A stretch of DNA of 64,000 bases from NCBI RefSeq assembly GCF_025847235.1, contig NZ_JAOZEW010000026.1, positions 1-64,000 of the forward strand, read 5' to 3'. The DNA is from Flavobacterium shii (GTDB taxonomy: Bacteria; Bacteroidota; Bacteroidia; Flavobacteriales; Flavobacteriaceae). A model generated the notes under the pieces. That model saw nothing but the letters and a program-made list of their open reading frames with translations. It had not been told where the DNA came from and made no database searches. The position numbers were made by a program, and so were the translations under genes. Shown in pieces: positions 25,463-34,751 of this stretch (within the stretch, counting starts at the first letter, position 1; every line of letters begins with the position of its first letter).

Positions 25463-25527
25463 GCGTTTTGTATTTTTAATAGCTAAGATATGGCTTTTTT
25501 ATTGTTGAGAATAAAGTTTTTATGTGA

Positions 25528-25562
25528 AAAAGCCGCAATCACAATTTGTAATTACGGCTTTT
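25528..25562 (-). terminator. Terminator of asd
   Basis: AAAAGCCGCAATCAC and GTAATTACGGCTTTT pair, with one mismatch, around AATTT. It lies 22 bp past the asd stop codon and has T-runs on both sides. Confidence 0.75.
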
Positions 25563-25583
25563 GTTGAAATATAATTATGGGTT

Positions 25584-26573
25584 TTATACCAGTTTTGCAG
25601 CAATAAGATATTCAGCAATCTGGATTGTATTTGTTGCGGCACCTTTTCTTAAGTTATCAGCAACAATCCACATGTTTAAAGTGTTTGGTTGGCTTTCGTC
25701 ACGACGAATACGACCTACAAAAACATCATTTTTACCTTCGGCATAAAGAGGCATTGGGTAGGTGAATGTGTCGATGTTATCCTGAACGGTAACGCCATCG
25801 GTATGATGTAAAATTTCGCGTACTTCATTTACATCAAAATCATTTGTAAACTCTACGTTTACGGCTTCACTATGACCACCAACAACAGGAACACGAACCG
25901 CAGTTGCTGTTACAGCGATAGTGTTGTCGCCAAGGATTTTTTGTGTTTCACGAACCAGTTTCATTTCTTCTTTGGTATATCCATTTTCTTCAAAGCTATC
26001 ACAATGAGGTATAGCGTTTCTGTGAATAGGATATTTATAAACCATTTCGTCTTTTATTCCAGCGTATTCATTCTCTAATTGTTTTACTGCTTTTACACCA
26101 GTTCCTGTGATAGATTGGTAAGTAGAAACAACAATTCTCTTAATGTTATATTTTTTGTGCAATGGAGCCAATGTTAGAACCATCTGGATAGTCGAACAGT
26201 TTGGGTTTGCTATAATTTTGTCTTCTTTGGTTAATGTAGAAGCATTAATTTCTGGAACAACTAATTTCTTTGTAGGATCCATTCTCCATGCCGATGAGTT
26301 ATCGATAACAGTTGTTCCTGCTGCTGCAAATTTTGGTGCCCACTCCAATGAAGTTTCTCCACCAGCCGAAAATATTGCAATATCAGCTTTCAGGTCTACT
26401 GCGGTTTGCAATCCAACAACCGTATAATTTGTTCCTTTATATTCGATTTGTTTTCCAACTGATTTCTCAGATGCAACCAAAATTAATTCTGTAATAGGGA
26501 AATTTCTTTCTGCCAACACTTTTAGCATTACTTCGCCAACCATACCGGTAGCGCCTACAATCGCTATTCTCAT
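25584..26573 (-). CDS. asd: Aspartate-semialdehyde dehydrogenase
   Basis: A 329-residue enzyme reducing aspartyl-4-phosphate to aspartate semialdehyde with NADPH, on the route to lysine/diaminopimelate, threonine and methionine. The NADP Rossmann motif GATGMVGEVMLKVL is at the N-terminus. The catalytic cysteine is in IIANPNCSTIQMV (about residue 126) and the acid/base His is in GGHSEAVNVEF. Length is normal. It has its own promoter (TTG-N19-TATTTTTG) and terminator, so it is monocistronic. Confidence 0.97.
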   Translation of the reverse strand: MRIAIVGATGMVGEVMLKVLAERNFPITELILVASEKSVGKQIEYKGTNYTVVGLQTAVDLKADIAIFSAGGETSLEWAPKFAAAGTTVIDNSSAWRMDPTKKLVVPEINASTLTKEDKIIANPNCSTIQMVLTLAPLHKKYNIKRIVVSTYQSITGTGVKAVKQLENEYAGIKDEMVYKYPIHRNAIPHCDSFEENGYTKEEMKLVRETQKILGDNTIAVTATAVRVPVVGGHSEAVNVEFTNDFDVNEVREILHHTDGVTVQDNIDTFTYPMPLYAEGKNDVFVGRIRRDESQPNTLNMWIVADNLRKGAATNTIQIAEYLIAAKLV

Positions 26574-26612
26574 TTTTATATTTTTTATTATGAATATTTA
26601 TTATTTAAAATG

Positions 26613-26642
26613 CAAAAATAGGTATAATGGAGATTAAAACAA
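26613..26642 (-). promoter_or_regulatory. Promoter of asd
   Basis: On the minus strand TTG (26642-26640) is followed after 19 bp by TATTTTTG (26620-26613). This is a textbook Bacteroidota promoter, placing the transcription start about 30 bp before the ATG. Confidence 0.75.
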
Positions 26643-26685
26643 GCGCGTTCACAAAAAATAACAAAAAGTTATATTTGTAACAAAA

Positions 26686-26716
26686 AAGAAAAACCGTTCA
26701 GATTTTGAACGGTTTA
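26686..26716 (-). terminator. Terminator of mscL
   Basis: The arms AAACCGTTCA and TGAACGGTTT give a perfect stem. On the minus strand it ends in TTTTTCTTTTTT. It is 21 bp beyond the mscL stop. Confidence 0.85.
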
Positions 26717-26737
26717 GTTAGACAATAGTGTAGCGGA

Positions 26738-27106
26738 TTATTTTTTTAATAAATCTCTAATTTGTGTCAATAATTCTTCTTGCGTAGGTCCAGCTGGTGC
26801 AGGAACATCTTTTTTCTTAACATGATTTATACCTTTGATTATCAAGAATAGTACAAATGCAACAATTATAAAGTTAATTACTGCCGAAATGAATAAACCA
26901 TATTTTACACCTCCAAAAGCGGTTAACTGTTCGATTGAAGATAAATGCGCAGCATCCAATGCCGGCTTTAATATCAATGGTGTAATAACATCTTCGATAA
27001 ACGAGCTTACAATTTTACCAAAAGCAGCTCCAATTATGACTGCGACAGCTAAATCTACCACGTTGCCTTTTACTGCAAATTCCTTAAATTCAGATAACAT
27101 TCCCAT
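26738..27106 (-). CDS. mscL: Large-conductance mechanosensitive channel
   Basis: A 122-residue two-helix membrane protein that opens on membrane tension and releases solutes during osmotic downshock. TM1 carries the hallmark GNVVDLAVAVIIGAAFGKIV (residues 14-33), followed by DVITPLILKPALDA. TM2 (about 70-95) is followed by a lysine-rich cytoplasmic helix with EELLTQIRDLLKK at the C-terminus. Length is typical. Confidence 0.97.
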   Translation of the reverse strand: MGMLSEFKEFAVKGNVVDLAVAVIIGAAFGKIVSSFIEDVITPLILKPALDAAHLSSIEQLTAFGGVKYGLFISAVINFIIVAFVLFLIIKGINHVKKKDVPAPAGPTQEELLTQIRDLLKK

Positions 27107-27191
27107 AATTAATATAGTTTTAGTTTAAAATTTTTCTTACCTCGAAAATAAGTAATATTTCGCACATTTTAACATAAATTGGCATAAAATA

Positions 27192-29663
27192 TTACTGGCG
27201 GAAGAATACGCGCTTCACACGTTGCGAAATACTTGTTAGGATTTCATACGGAATCGTGCGTAATTCTTGTGCCATTTCGACTACAGTCGGGCTTTCGCCA
27301 AAGATGATTACATCGTCACCTTCTTTACAGTCAATAGCACTTACATCGACCATAAGCATATCCATGCAAACGTTTCCAACAATTCGTGCTTTTTGACCTT
27401 TTATAGTTACAAAACCTACTCCGTTGCCCCAAAGTCTGGCTATTCCGTCGGCATAACCAATTGGGATTGTCGCAATTCGGGTTTCTTTTTCGGCCATAAA
27501 ACGACGCCCATAACCTACACTGTCGCCGGCAGGAATAGTTCTTACTTGCGAAATAATCGATTTTAATGTGCTTACGTTTTCCAGATATTTTTGCTCTGCA
27601 GGATCATTCGAAACTCCATATAAACCAATTCCCAAACGTACCATATTATATTGTGCCTGTGGGAAATTGCTAATTCCAGATGTATTAAGGATATGACGAA
27701 TCGGGTTAATATCTAATGCTGCCAATAATTTTGAAGACAGTTTTTCGAATAAGGCGATTTGAGAAAGAACAAAATCAAAATGCTTCTCTTCATCACTTGT
27801 CGCCAAATGTGATAATACACTTTTTACCTCAACGGTTGTATTTCCTTTTAAAGTTGCAATTAACTCATCGAGGGTATTGGCTTCAAAACCCAATCGGTGC
27901 ATTCCTGTATCTAGTTTTATATGAATCGGGAAATGATGTAAATTTTTCTCTTTTGCAATTTTTAAAAAAGCGTTCAAGCCTTTCAAGCTGTAAATTTCGG
28001 GTTCCAGTTGATGCTGAATAATAGCAGAGAAACTAGTCGATTCGGGATTAAGCACCATAATAGGGAGTTTTATACCGCCGTTTTTAAGTGAGATTCCTTC
28101 ATCGGCAAAAGCCACACCAAGGTAATCTACCTTATGATGTTCTAATAATTTGGCGATTTCCAGTCCGCCATTACCATAACTATATGCCTTAACCATCACC
28201 ATCATTTTGGTGGTTGGGTTTATTTTGGATTTAAAGAAATTAAGATTATGACCAATAGCGTTGAGGTTAATTTCCAGAATTGTTTCATGGGTTTTTTCTT
28301 CGAGTAACGTCACAATTTCTTCAAAATGGAAGGAACGCGCTCCTTTTATAAGAATGGTTTCATTTTCAAAATCAAGCGATTCATAATGTGCAATGAATTC
28401 GGCTGTGTTTGGAAATGTAATGCAATTGAAAAATTTATCTTTATATTCTGTAATGGTCGAGCCAATACCAATAACACGACTTATTTTATTGGTCTCGATA
28501 AGTTGTGCTACTTTCGAGTATAGTTCTTCATTAGAAAATCCACTCTGAAGAATATCGGATAAAATCACGGTTTTCTTCTTGAATTTATGTTGACTTTCCA
28601 GAAAATCCAATGCAATTTTTAGGGATTGAAAATCCGAACTATAACTATCATCAATTATACTACAATTGTTGATTCCATTTTTTACTTCCAGGCGCATTTC
28701 TACCGGATACAATAAATGCATTCGGTTTTGGATCGTAGCCGAATCGTATTTTAAATACAATAAAACCATCAGTGAAGAAATCGCATTTTCTATCGAAGCA
28801 TCATCCTGAAACGGAATCGTAAATTCGTTTATTTCGTCCTTGTATTCATATCGAATCAGTGTGTTTTCGTTATGAGTTTCTTTTTTAGAAATGAAAACAT
28901 CGGTTTTTTTATCAGTAAAACTCCAAGAAAATAACGCTCTGGAATCCAGTAAATATTCAGCAGCAAATTGAGTTAAACAAGAATGAACAACATCATTTTT
29001 TTGATAAATAATTACAGGAGTTTCTTTAAATAAAAGTAACTTTTCGTCTATCTTTTGTACAAGATTTAAAAAACCTTCGTCGTGAGCCGAACCAATATTG
29101 GTAAGAAGTCCGATAGTAGGTTTGATGATTTTTTCTAGTTTATCCATTTCTGAAACCGTCGAAATTCCAGCTTCAAAAATACCCAGATTGTGTTTTTCAT
29201 TTATGGCAATAACCGAAAGCGGAACACCAACCTGAGAATTGTAGCTTTTTGGGCTTCGAATGATATTATAGTCGGGACTTAGTAAGAAGTTAAGCCATTC
29301 TTTTACAATCGTTTTGCCGTTACTTCCGGTTAATCCGATAATAGGAAAATTAAAATGACTACGATAATAGCCGGCAACAGTTTGTAATGCCGTTAATGCG
29401 TTTTCGACAACTATATAATTGGCTCTTTGTTTATATTTTTCGGGGATTTGAGTTACTACAAAATTCTGAACACCTTTCTCGATTAACTCCGGAATATAGT
29501 CGTGAGCATTATTATTAGGTCCGCTTAAAGCAAAAAATAAACTTTTCGGACCATTTTGTAACGAACGGCTATCGATAGAAATATGGTCGATGTTTATATC
29601 GGAATTCCCTCCAAGCCATTGTGCATGAAGGATCTGAATTATATTTTTAAGATTTATTGGCAT
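27192..29663 (-). CDS. murF-alr: Bifunctional MurF ligase / alanine racemase fusion
   Basis: An 823-residue fusion characteristic of Bacteroidota. The N-terminal half is MurF-like (UDP-MurNAc-tripeptide:D-Ala-D-Ala ligase) with the ATP loop GLTGSNGKT near residue 110 and DDSYSSDFQSL for the central domain. The C-terminal half (from about 455) is alanine racemase, with the PLP lysine in MVMVKAYSYGNG and the second-subunit catalytic region GDSVGYGRRFMAE. It links D-alanine supply to peptidoglycan precursor assembly. The start at 29663 (MPINLKNIIQ) is chosen over 29702, which adds 13 intergenic-coded residues. Confidence 0.93.
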   Translation of the reverse strand: MPINLKNIIQILHAQWLGGNSDINIDHISIDSRSLQNGPKSLFFALSGPNNNAHDYIPELIEKGVQNFVVTQIPEKYKQRANYIVVENALTALQTVAGYYRSHFNFPIIGLTGSNGKTIVKEWLNFLLSPDYNIIRSPKSYNSQVGVPLSVIAINEKHNLGIFEAGISTVSEMDKLEKIIKPTIGLLTNIGSAHDEGFLNLVQKIDEKLLLFKETPVIIYQKNDVVHSCLTQFAAEYLLDSRALFSWSFTDKKTDVFISKKETHNENTLIRYEYKDEINEFTIPFQDDASIENAISSLMVLLYLKYDSATIQNRMHLLYPVEMRLEVKNGINNCSIIDDSYSSDFQSLKIALDFLESQHKFKKKTVILSDILQSGFSNEELYSKVAQLIETNKISRVIGIGSTITEYKDKFFNCITFPNTAEFIAHYESLDFENETILIKGARSFHFEEIVTLLEEKTHETILEINLNAIGHNLNFFKSKINPTTKMMVMVKAYSYGNGGLEIAKLLEHHKVDYLGVAFADEGISLKNGGIKLPIMVLNPESTSFSAIIQHQLEPEIYSLKGLNAFLKIAKEKNLHHFPIHIKLDTGMHRLGFEANTLDELIATLKGNTTVEVKSVLSHLATSDEEKHFDFVLSQIALFEKLSSKLLAALDINPIRHILNTSGISNFPQAQYNMVRLGIGLYGVSNDPAEQKYLENVSTLKSIISQVRTIPAGDSVGYGRRFMAEKETRIATIPIGYADGIARLWGNGVGFVTIKGQKARIVGNVCMDMLMVDVSAIDCKEGDDVIIFGESPTVVEMAQELRTIPYEILTSISQRVKRVFFRQ

Positions 29664-29845
29664 TATATAGTGAAATGTTTTGTGTTGAAATGTAAAACGC
29701 AAATTGATGATAAATATGATTTAGAAATCATGATATAATTTGAAACATTAAAGGTAGAAAAGAGTTTTTAATATTTTCTTAAAAATGCAAAGATTGTCTA
29801 TAAGAGGAACGCGGATATAGGTAGATTTTGAAAACAATAAAAATA

Positions 29846-29905
29846 AAAAAATCCGTTTTTATCTGCGTTTTCGCCTTGGCGAATCTGTGTCATCTGCGGT
29901 CCATT
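29846..29905. repeat. ATCCGTTTTTATCTGCG / GAATCTGTGTCATCTGCGG repeat
   Basis: A short intergenic module related to 47212-47251 (ATCCG-TTTATCCGCGTCTTCGC and GAATCCGTTTAATCCGTGTC). The 324-bp gap between murF-alr and the gene at 29988 holds only this and a promoter box. Confidence 0.6.
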
Positions 29906-29957
29906 TTTAGTTGCTGTTAAAATTTTGAGCATTTTATAGAAAGTCATATATTTTTTT

Positions 29958-29965
29958 ATATTTGT
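29958..29965 (+). promoter_or_regulatory. Putative -7 promoter element (TATATTTG)
   Basis: A perfect TAnnTTTG match 22 bp before the proposed TTG start at 29988. No convincing -33 TTG at a proper spacing was seen. Confidence 0.5.
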
Positions 29966-29987
29966 TTGAGACAATAAAACCAAGCCG

Positions 29988-30596
29988 TTGAAAAAAAATC
30001 TTCCTATATTTTCTTATTTATTTCATCCATTATTTATTTCGATGTATGCCAGCTTGTTTTATCTTTTTTTTAAAGGTGATGCATTTGTTAATCAGGAGAA
30101 ATTCTTTATCCTTTTTCAGATATTGATTATCACGGTTTTGGTTCCTATGTTGTTCTTTTTACTGCTTCGTTCCACAGGAAATGTAGATTCGGTTATGATT
30201 CATGAAACTTCACAGCGAAAGATTCCGCTGGTACTTCATTGCTTTTTAATTATTTTATTAGTGAAACGTAGTGTAGTAATTGTACGTTATCCAGAGTTGC
30301 ATTTCTTTTTTTTAGGTGCATTGTTTAGTACAATAATCGCACTGGTTTTGTCATTTTTTAAAATAAAGGCAAGTCTGCATATGATCGCCATTAGCGGGTT
30401 AACGATATTTGCTATTGGTTTAAGTCGACACCTTCAAGTGCCAAATATGATATATTGGGTCGCTTTTTTTATTTTAATCAATGGTTTTGTCGCTTCATCC
30501 CGTCTGGAAATGAATGCACATACCAATAAAGAACTTGTTATAGGATTGCTGATAGGAGTAATTCCGCAGTTACTATTTGTGTTTTTTTGGCTATAG
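29988..30596 (+). CDS. Polytopic inner-membrane protein, unknown function
   Basis: A 202-residue, very hydrophobic protein with about six membrane helices; KKNLPIFSYLFHPLFISMYA opens the first. It probably starts with TTG at 29988, because the first ATG (codon 18) falls inside the first helix and because a TATATTTG promoter box lies 22 bp upstream. LGLSRHLQVP-like polar residues in helix five are the only candidate functional ones. It converges with, and overlaps by 6 bp, the outer-membrane protein gene at 30591. Confidence 0.72.
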   Translation: MKKNLPIFSYLFHPLFISMYASLFYLFFKGDAFVNQEKFFILFQILIITVLVPMLFFLLLRSTGNVDSVMIHETSQRKIPLVLHCFLIILLVKRSVVIVRYPELHFFFLGALFSTIIALVLSFFKIKASLHMIAISGLTIFAIGLSRHLQVPNMIYWVAFFILINGFVASSRLEMNAHTNKELVIGLLIGVIPQLLFVFFWL

Positions 30597-31295
30597 GATA
30601 TAAAAAATAATACCAATATTCATCGTTCTCATATCAATGGTTTCTGTAGGTGTTTTGGCCGATGATTTAAATAATGGTTTTAAGCCATAATAAGCATAGA
30701 AATTCCAAGTGTTGAAACCAGATGAAATATACACACCGTATTGAAGTTTCTCGAAATCCTGATTGTTTTTAATAACAACTTTTTGATCGGAATCTTTATA
30801 AACTGATCGGTCAAATAGGACATAACTAAATTTTATACCACCGTAAATCCTCCAAAATTTATAGCTTTCGAATGTTGAAGTTCGCCATCTGAATTCTATT
30901 GGTAAATCGACTAAATACTGAGTGAATTTATTTGTACTAACATCAGAATAGCTTACAACATTATAAACAGGAGCATCACTTGTACCTGTTATACCAAGAT
31001 TCTGAAAGTAATTTTTATAGCTAAAACCTAAACCTGCAGCAATTGCAACGTTTCTATTTTTATTGATAGGCATATCTCTCAAGAAACCAAAACTTAATCC
31101 CGCCGAAAACTTTTTTTGAGATAATCCGTCCGGACCTTTATTTAATGCGTTATAGGTAACAGCAAAATAAAACTGATCTTCTCGGTACAGAGAATCAATC
31201 TTTACTTTTGGAGTTTCTGTAGCAGGAGCTTTCTCTTCCTGAGAAAAAACATTCAGAAACGATACTAAAAATAAACAACTAAAAAATAATCGCAT
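30591..31295 (-). CDS. Outer-membrane beta-barrel protein (PorT/OMP_b-brl type)
   Basis: A 234-residue protein with a signal peptide (MRLFFSCLFLVSFLNVFSQ, residues 1-19) and alternating strands ending in an aromatic residue (GIIFYIL), typical of a small outer-membrane barrel of the PorT-like group. FSAGLSFGFLRDMPI and LVDLPIEFRWRTS are characteristic strand motifs. I cannot tell whether it is the type IX secretion protein PorT itself; the sequence does not look like the canonical one. The start at 31295 is set by the signal peptide. Confidence 0.68.
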   Translation of the reverse strand: MRLFFSCLFLVSFLNVFSQEEKAPATETPKVKIDSLYREDQFYFAVTYNALNKGPDGLSQKKFSAGLSFGFLRDMPINKNRNVAIAAGLGFSYKNYFQNLGITGTSDAPVYNVVSYSDVSTNKFTQYLVDLPIEFRWRTSTFESYKFWRIYGGIKFSYVLFDRSVYKDSDQKVVIKNNQDFEKLQYGVYISSGFNTWNFYAYYGLKPLFKSSAKTPTETIDMRTMNIGIIFYIL

Positions 31296-31499
31296 TTTGG
31301 ATTTTGGTTTTAATGATTGTTCCAAGAATATATGTGGTTTTTGCATTTTGATATTTACCTTACAAATATAAGATTTTGAGGGTTTCGGTTGTGGTTTGAT
31401 TGTGGTTAATTTTTTAGCCACGAATTACTCGAATTAACACGAATGTTTTGTTGAGAGTAAAAACTACATATATAGTATTTAAACTCAAAATACAAATAA

Positions 31500-31568
31500 G
31501 CCACAATATTGAGGAAAAGCTTTGCGCTCTTTGCGTAAACCTTTGTGTTCTTTGCGGTTAATTTTTTT
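31500..31568. repeat. CTTTGCGTAAACCTTTGTG...GCGGTTAAT repeat module
   Basis: The reverse orientation of the AACCGCAAAG mosaic (TTGCGCTCTTTGCGTAAACC then TTCTTTGCGGTTAA). It is adjacent to and partly duplicated in the 31570 repeat. Confidence 0.75.
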
Positions 31569-31569
31569 T

Positions 31570-31719
31570 GCCACAAACACAATCTTGTCACCCTGACATA
31601 GGAAGGGTCTCATCAAGTAGCTCGACAAAGATTATGGTCCTTCGACTCCGCTCAGGATGACAAAATTGAGGAGAAGCTTTGCGACCTTTGCGTAAACCTT
31701 TGTGTTCTTTGCGGTTAAT
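31570..31719. repeat. 150-bp repeat, left arm of a 5.2-kb inverted pair
   Basis: Begins GCCACAAACACAATCTTGTC, contains TTCGACTCCGCTCAGGATGA and ends TTGTGTTCTTTGCGGTTAAT. A copy in the opposite orientation, with about ten mismatches, lies at 36958-37107. Confidence 0.85.
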
Positions 31720-31783
31720 TTTTTTTGCCACAGATTAAAGGATTAAATAGATTTCAAAACCTTGCCATCTTTGCGGTTAAAAA
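31720..31783. repeat. GCCACAGATTAAAGGATT module
   Basis: TTGCCACAGATTAAAGGATT and CTTGCCATCTTTGCGG are further modules of the mosaic repeat. The gap from 31296 to 31878 contains nothing but these repeats and the promoter at 31865. Confidence 0.7.
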
Positions 31784-31864
31784 TATTTCCGGTTAATTTT
31801 TTATCTTTAATTATAGTTTTTTAATGAAACTCCTGTAGATTTCATTTCGCTTATATGTTTTTTA

Positions 31865-31872
31865 TACCTTTG
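31865..31872 (+). promoter_or_regulatory. Putative -7 promoter element (TACCTTTG)
   Basis: A perfect TAnnTTTG match ending 6 bp before the ATG at 31879, implying a leaderless or nearly leaderless transcript. Confidence 0.5.
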
Positions 31873-31878
31873 CAAAGC

Positions 31879-32223
31879 ATGAAAAAGAAGCAGCTCATAT
31901 TAAGTATTTCTTTGACGATGACAGTATTGTTCTCAATGCTGTTTCAGTCATTTCATAGTTATGAGCATATTGTACAGGAATTTTCAGTAAAACAATGCCA
32001 TCACGAATATAACGTAACAAATACCGAAATAACGCATCAGCATCATAATTTCGATTATTGTTACATTTGTCATTTTGCTTTAAGCACCTATATTACACCT
32101 GAAAAATTCACTTTTCAGTTACCTACTTTTCATGAAGAAATTCCTTATTTCTTTACATTTTCGGAAATTTCTATTTCTTTTTCTGGAAGTTTATATTCCC
32201 TCCGAGGCCCGCCTGTAGTTTAA
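31879..32223 (+). CDS. His/Cys-rich exported small protein upstream of TonB receptor
   Basis: A 114-residue protein with a signal-like N-terminus (MKKKQLILSISLTMTVLFSM). Its short core is rich in His and Cys: CHHEYNV, ITHQHHN and FDYCYICHF, good candidate ligands for a transition metal. The C-terminus SLRGPPVV resembles the tails of small proteins found before metal-related TonB receptors in Bacteroidota. The receptor gene follows after 207 bp. Metal binding is inferred from composition only. The ATG at 31879 is chosen because it starts the signal sequence. Confidence 0.65.
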   Translation: MKKKQLILSISLTMTVLFSMLFQSFHSYEHIVQEFSVKQCHHEYNVTNTEITHQHHNFDYCYICHFALSTYITPEKFTFQLPTFHEEIPYFFTFSEISISFSGSLYSLRGPPVV

Positions 32224-32430
32224 TATTATCTGTATTCTGATATTTTCGGAAACAACATATTTATACAGTTTTGATTTTATGAAAAATCAAACAAAATCTT
32301 TGTTTAAAGAATTCAAGTTGTGAAAATGGTTTACTAATTCTGATTGTTATCGGTGTTATTGAGCATATTTATACATTGTCTTTGAATTGTTTTTAAAAGA
32401 AGAATTTATCTAACTATAGCATCATTTTCA

Positions 32431-34638
32431 ATGAAAAAAATTATAATAGCCCTTATTTTAGGGTTTTCGGGCTTGATTAATGCCCAAAATACTGTTTCTG
32501 GAACCGTAACCGATTTGCAAAACCAACCAGTTCCGGGAGTTTCGGTTTATGCGCCAGAATTGCATAAAGGAACTACCACGGATGAAAACGGAAAATACAC
32601 ACTGAATAATCTTCCAAAAGGGGGATTGCGTTTATCTTTTACATATGTGGGATATACAACCCAGAATAAAAATATCGATAAAGTATTAAAACAAAACACG
32701 CTTGATGTTTTACTTACACAAGCCGCTTTTGAAATGGATGAGGTAATTGTCTCCACAGCTTTTAGCAAATTACAATCGCAAAACGTAATGAAAGTAGAGC
32801 ATGAAACTATCAAATCATTGCAACAAAAAGGGACTTCGACATTGATAGAAGGATTGGCGACGATTCCTGGGGTTTCTCAAATATCTACAGGAACTTCTAT
32901 CGGGAAACCAGTAATTCGAGGATTAAGTGGGAATCGTGTTTTGGTCTATTCACAAGGAGTTCGATTGGAAAATCAGCAATTTGGAGATGAACATGGTTTA
33001 GGATTAAATGATGCCGGAATCGAAAGTGTTGAGGTTATAAAAGGTCCAGCATCTTTATTATATGGATCTGATGCTTTGGGAGGAGTTTTGTATTTTAACC
33101 CAGAAAAATTTGCCGATGCAGGAGATTTTAAGGCTAATTTCAGTCAGAAGTATTTTACCAACACACTAGGAAGTAATTCTTCTATCGGATTAAAAACATC
33201 TACAGAAAACTGGAAGTTCTTAGCCCGCGGAAGTTTCAACTCACACTCCGATTATAAAGCTGGTGATAGTGAACGTGTAACAAATACAAGATATAATGAG
33301 ACCGATTTTAAAACCGGAATAGGATATAGTAATTCTAGCTTCTCGAGTGTTTTACGTTACAATTATAATAAACTGGATTTAGGAATTCCCGAAGAAGGTT
33401 TTGGAGAGCAAACAACAAGTAAGAATACGGAATTTCCAAGACAAGGTGTTTTTAATCATTTGTTGAGTTTGAATAATGTTTTCTTTTTTCAGAATTCAAA
33501 ATTAGATGTTGATTTAGGTTATATCACAAATGATAGAAGTGAGTTCGAAGATAGTAATGAAGCTTCATTACATATGAAACTGAAAACTTTTAATTACAAT
33601 GTAAAGTACCATTTGCCTAAAATGGGTAAAATAGAAACTATTGTTGGAGTTCAGGGAATGCACCAAACGAATAAAAATTCGGGAGAAGAATATTTAATTC
33701 CGGATGCAACAACAAATGATTTTGGTGTTTTTGGAACGGCAAATTACGAGTGGAAAAGTAATGTATTGCAAGCAGGTTTGCGTTTTGATAACCGCAATGT
33801 AACTTCGATTGCACATGGAATCGAAGGTGAAGAAGGTTATTTTCAAGCATTGGACAGATCGTTTGATAGTTTTAATGCATCATTGGGGTATAAAACCAAT
33901 CTAGCCGACGATTTAACAATGCGTTTAAATGTAGCTTCAGGGTTTAGAGCGCCAAACTTGGCAGAGCTTACATCCAATGGGGTTCATGAAGGAACAAATC
34001 GTTATGAAATAGGTAATAGTGCTTTAAAAACAGAACAAAACGTACAAACAGATTTAAACTTAGAATATAAAAACAGCCATTTTGAGTTTTTCGTAAACGG
34101 ATTCTATAACCATGTAAACAATTATATCTATACTTCGCCTACAGGAGAGGTTCTGGATAATAATGATGTTTTTGCCTATATTCAGGATAATGCCAATTTG
34201 TATGGAGGAGAAATCGGATTGCATTTTCATCCACATCCTTTAGATTGGTTGCATTTTGAAACTAGCTTTGAACCCGTAACTGGGAAAAAACAAAATGGAG
34301 ATTACTTACCATTAATTCCAGCAAACAATTGGAATAATACGATAAGAACAGAGTTTAAAATCAATAATTGGTTTCAGGAAGGATTTGCAACTTTAAATGT
34401 GAGCTCTACTTTTAATCAGGATAATGTGAGTGGTTTTGAAACTGCTTCCAAAGGATATACTCTGGTTAACTTAGGATTTGGAGGAAAAGTAAAATTCGGT
34501 AAAACGGCTTTTGACCTTAATATAAACGGAAATAACTTATTCGATAAAAAGTATATTGCACACTTATCCCGATTAAAAACTGATGGGATTCCTAATATTG
34601 GAAGAAACATAGTTCTAGGGGTTAACTTCAATTTATAA
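32431..34638 (+). CDS. TonB-dependent outer-membrane receptor
   Basis: A 735-residue receptor. The signal peptide MKKIIIALILGFSGLINAQ is followed by a carboxypeptidase-regulatory-like beta-sandwich (about 20-108: VSGTVTDLQNQPVPGVSVYA). Next come the plug domain (about 115-225: VIRGLSGNRVLVYSQGVRLE, IESVEVIKGPASLLYGSDAL) and a 22-strand-type barrel ending in a terminal aromatic-containing strand (GVNFNL). It takes up a scarce ligand using TonB energy. The His-rich neighbour hints at a metal or metallophore rather than a glycan, and there is no SusD partner. A terminator follows. Confidence 0.92.
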   Translation: MKKIIIALILGFSGLINAQNTVSGTVTDLQNQPVPGVSVYAPELHKGTTTDENGKYTLNNLPKGGLRLSFTYVGYTTQNKNIDKVLKQNTLDVLLTQAAFEMDEVIVSTAFSKLQSQNVMKVEHETIKSLQQKGTSTLIEGLATIPGVSQISTGTSIGKPVIRGLSGNRVLVYSQGVRLENQQFGDEHGLGLNDAGIESVEVIKGPASLLYGSDALGGVLYFNPEKFADAGDFKANFSQKYFTNTLGSNSSIGLKTSTENWKFLARGSFNSHSDYKAGDSERVTNTRYNETDFKTGIGYSNSSFSSVLRYNYNKLDLGIPEEGFGEQTTSKNTEFPRQGVFNHLLSLNNVFFFQNSKLDVDLGYITNDRSEFEDSNEASLHMKLKTFNYNVKYHLPKMGKIETIVGVQGMHQTNKNSGEEYLIPDATTNDFGVFGTANYEWKSNVLQAGLRFDNRNVTSIAHGIEGEEGYFQALDRSFDSFNASLGYKTNLADDLTMRLNVASGFRAPNLAELTSNGVHEGTNRYEIGNSALKTEQNVQTDLNLEYKNSHFEFFVNGFYNHVNNYIYTSPTGEVLDNNDVFAYIQDNANLYGGEIGLHFHPHPLDWLHFETSFEPVTGKKQNGDYLPLIPANNWNNTIRTEFKINNWFQEGFATLNVSSTFNQDNVSGFETASKGYTLVNLGFGGKVKFGKTAFDLNINGNNLFDKKYIAHLSRLKTDGIPNIGRNIVLGVNFNL

Positions 34639-34664
34639 GATAATAAGTTTTAAGGAACACATCT

Positions 34665-34696
34665 AAAAACGCCAACTATATCGTTGGCGTTTTTTA
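34665..34696 (+). terminator. Terminator of the TonB receptor gene
   Basis: The arms AACGCCAAC and GTTGGCGTT surround TATATC and are followed by TTTTT, 27 bp after the stop. Confidence 0.9.
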
Positions 34697-34720
34697 TATC
34701 AATAAGAGTGAAAAAATAAC

Positions 34721-34728
34721 TATTTTTG
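34721..34728 (+). promoter_or_regulatory. Putative -7 promoter element (TATTTTTG) of the oligopeptidase gene
   Basis: A perfect TAnnTTTG match 24 bp before the ATG at 34752, just past the preceding terminator. Confidence 0.55.
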
Positions 34729-34751
34729 TTTGAAACAGTAATATTATAACA

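Noticed and set aside
29798..29983. 61-codon minus-strand ORF
   Set aside because: It consists of dispersed repeat sequence; no signal or domain.
30591..31295. Calling the outer-membrane protein the type IX secretion component PorT/SprT
   Set aside because: It has a PorT-like barrel pattern but does not match the sequence I recall for SprT, and no other secretion gene is nearby.
31406..31591. Minus-strand ORF within intergenic repeats
   Set aside because: The translation is that of the AACCGCAAAG mosaic repeat.
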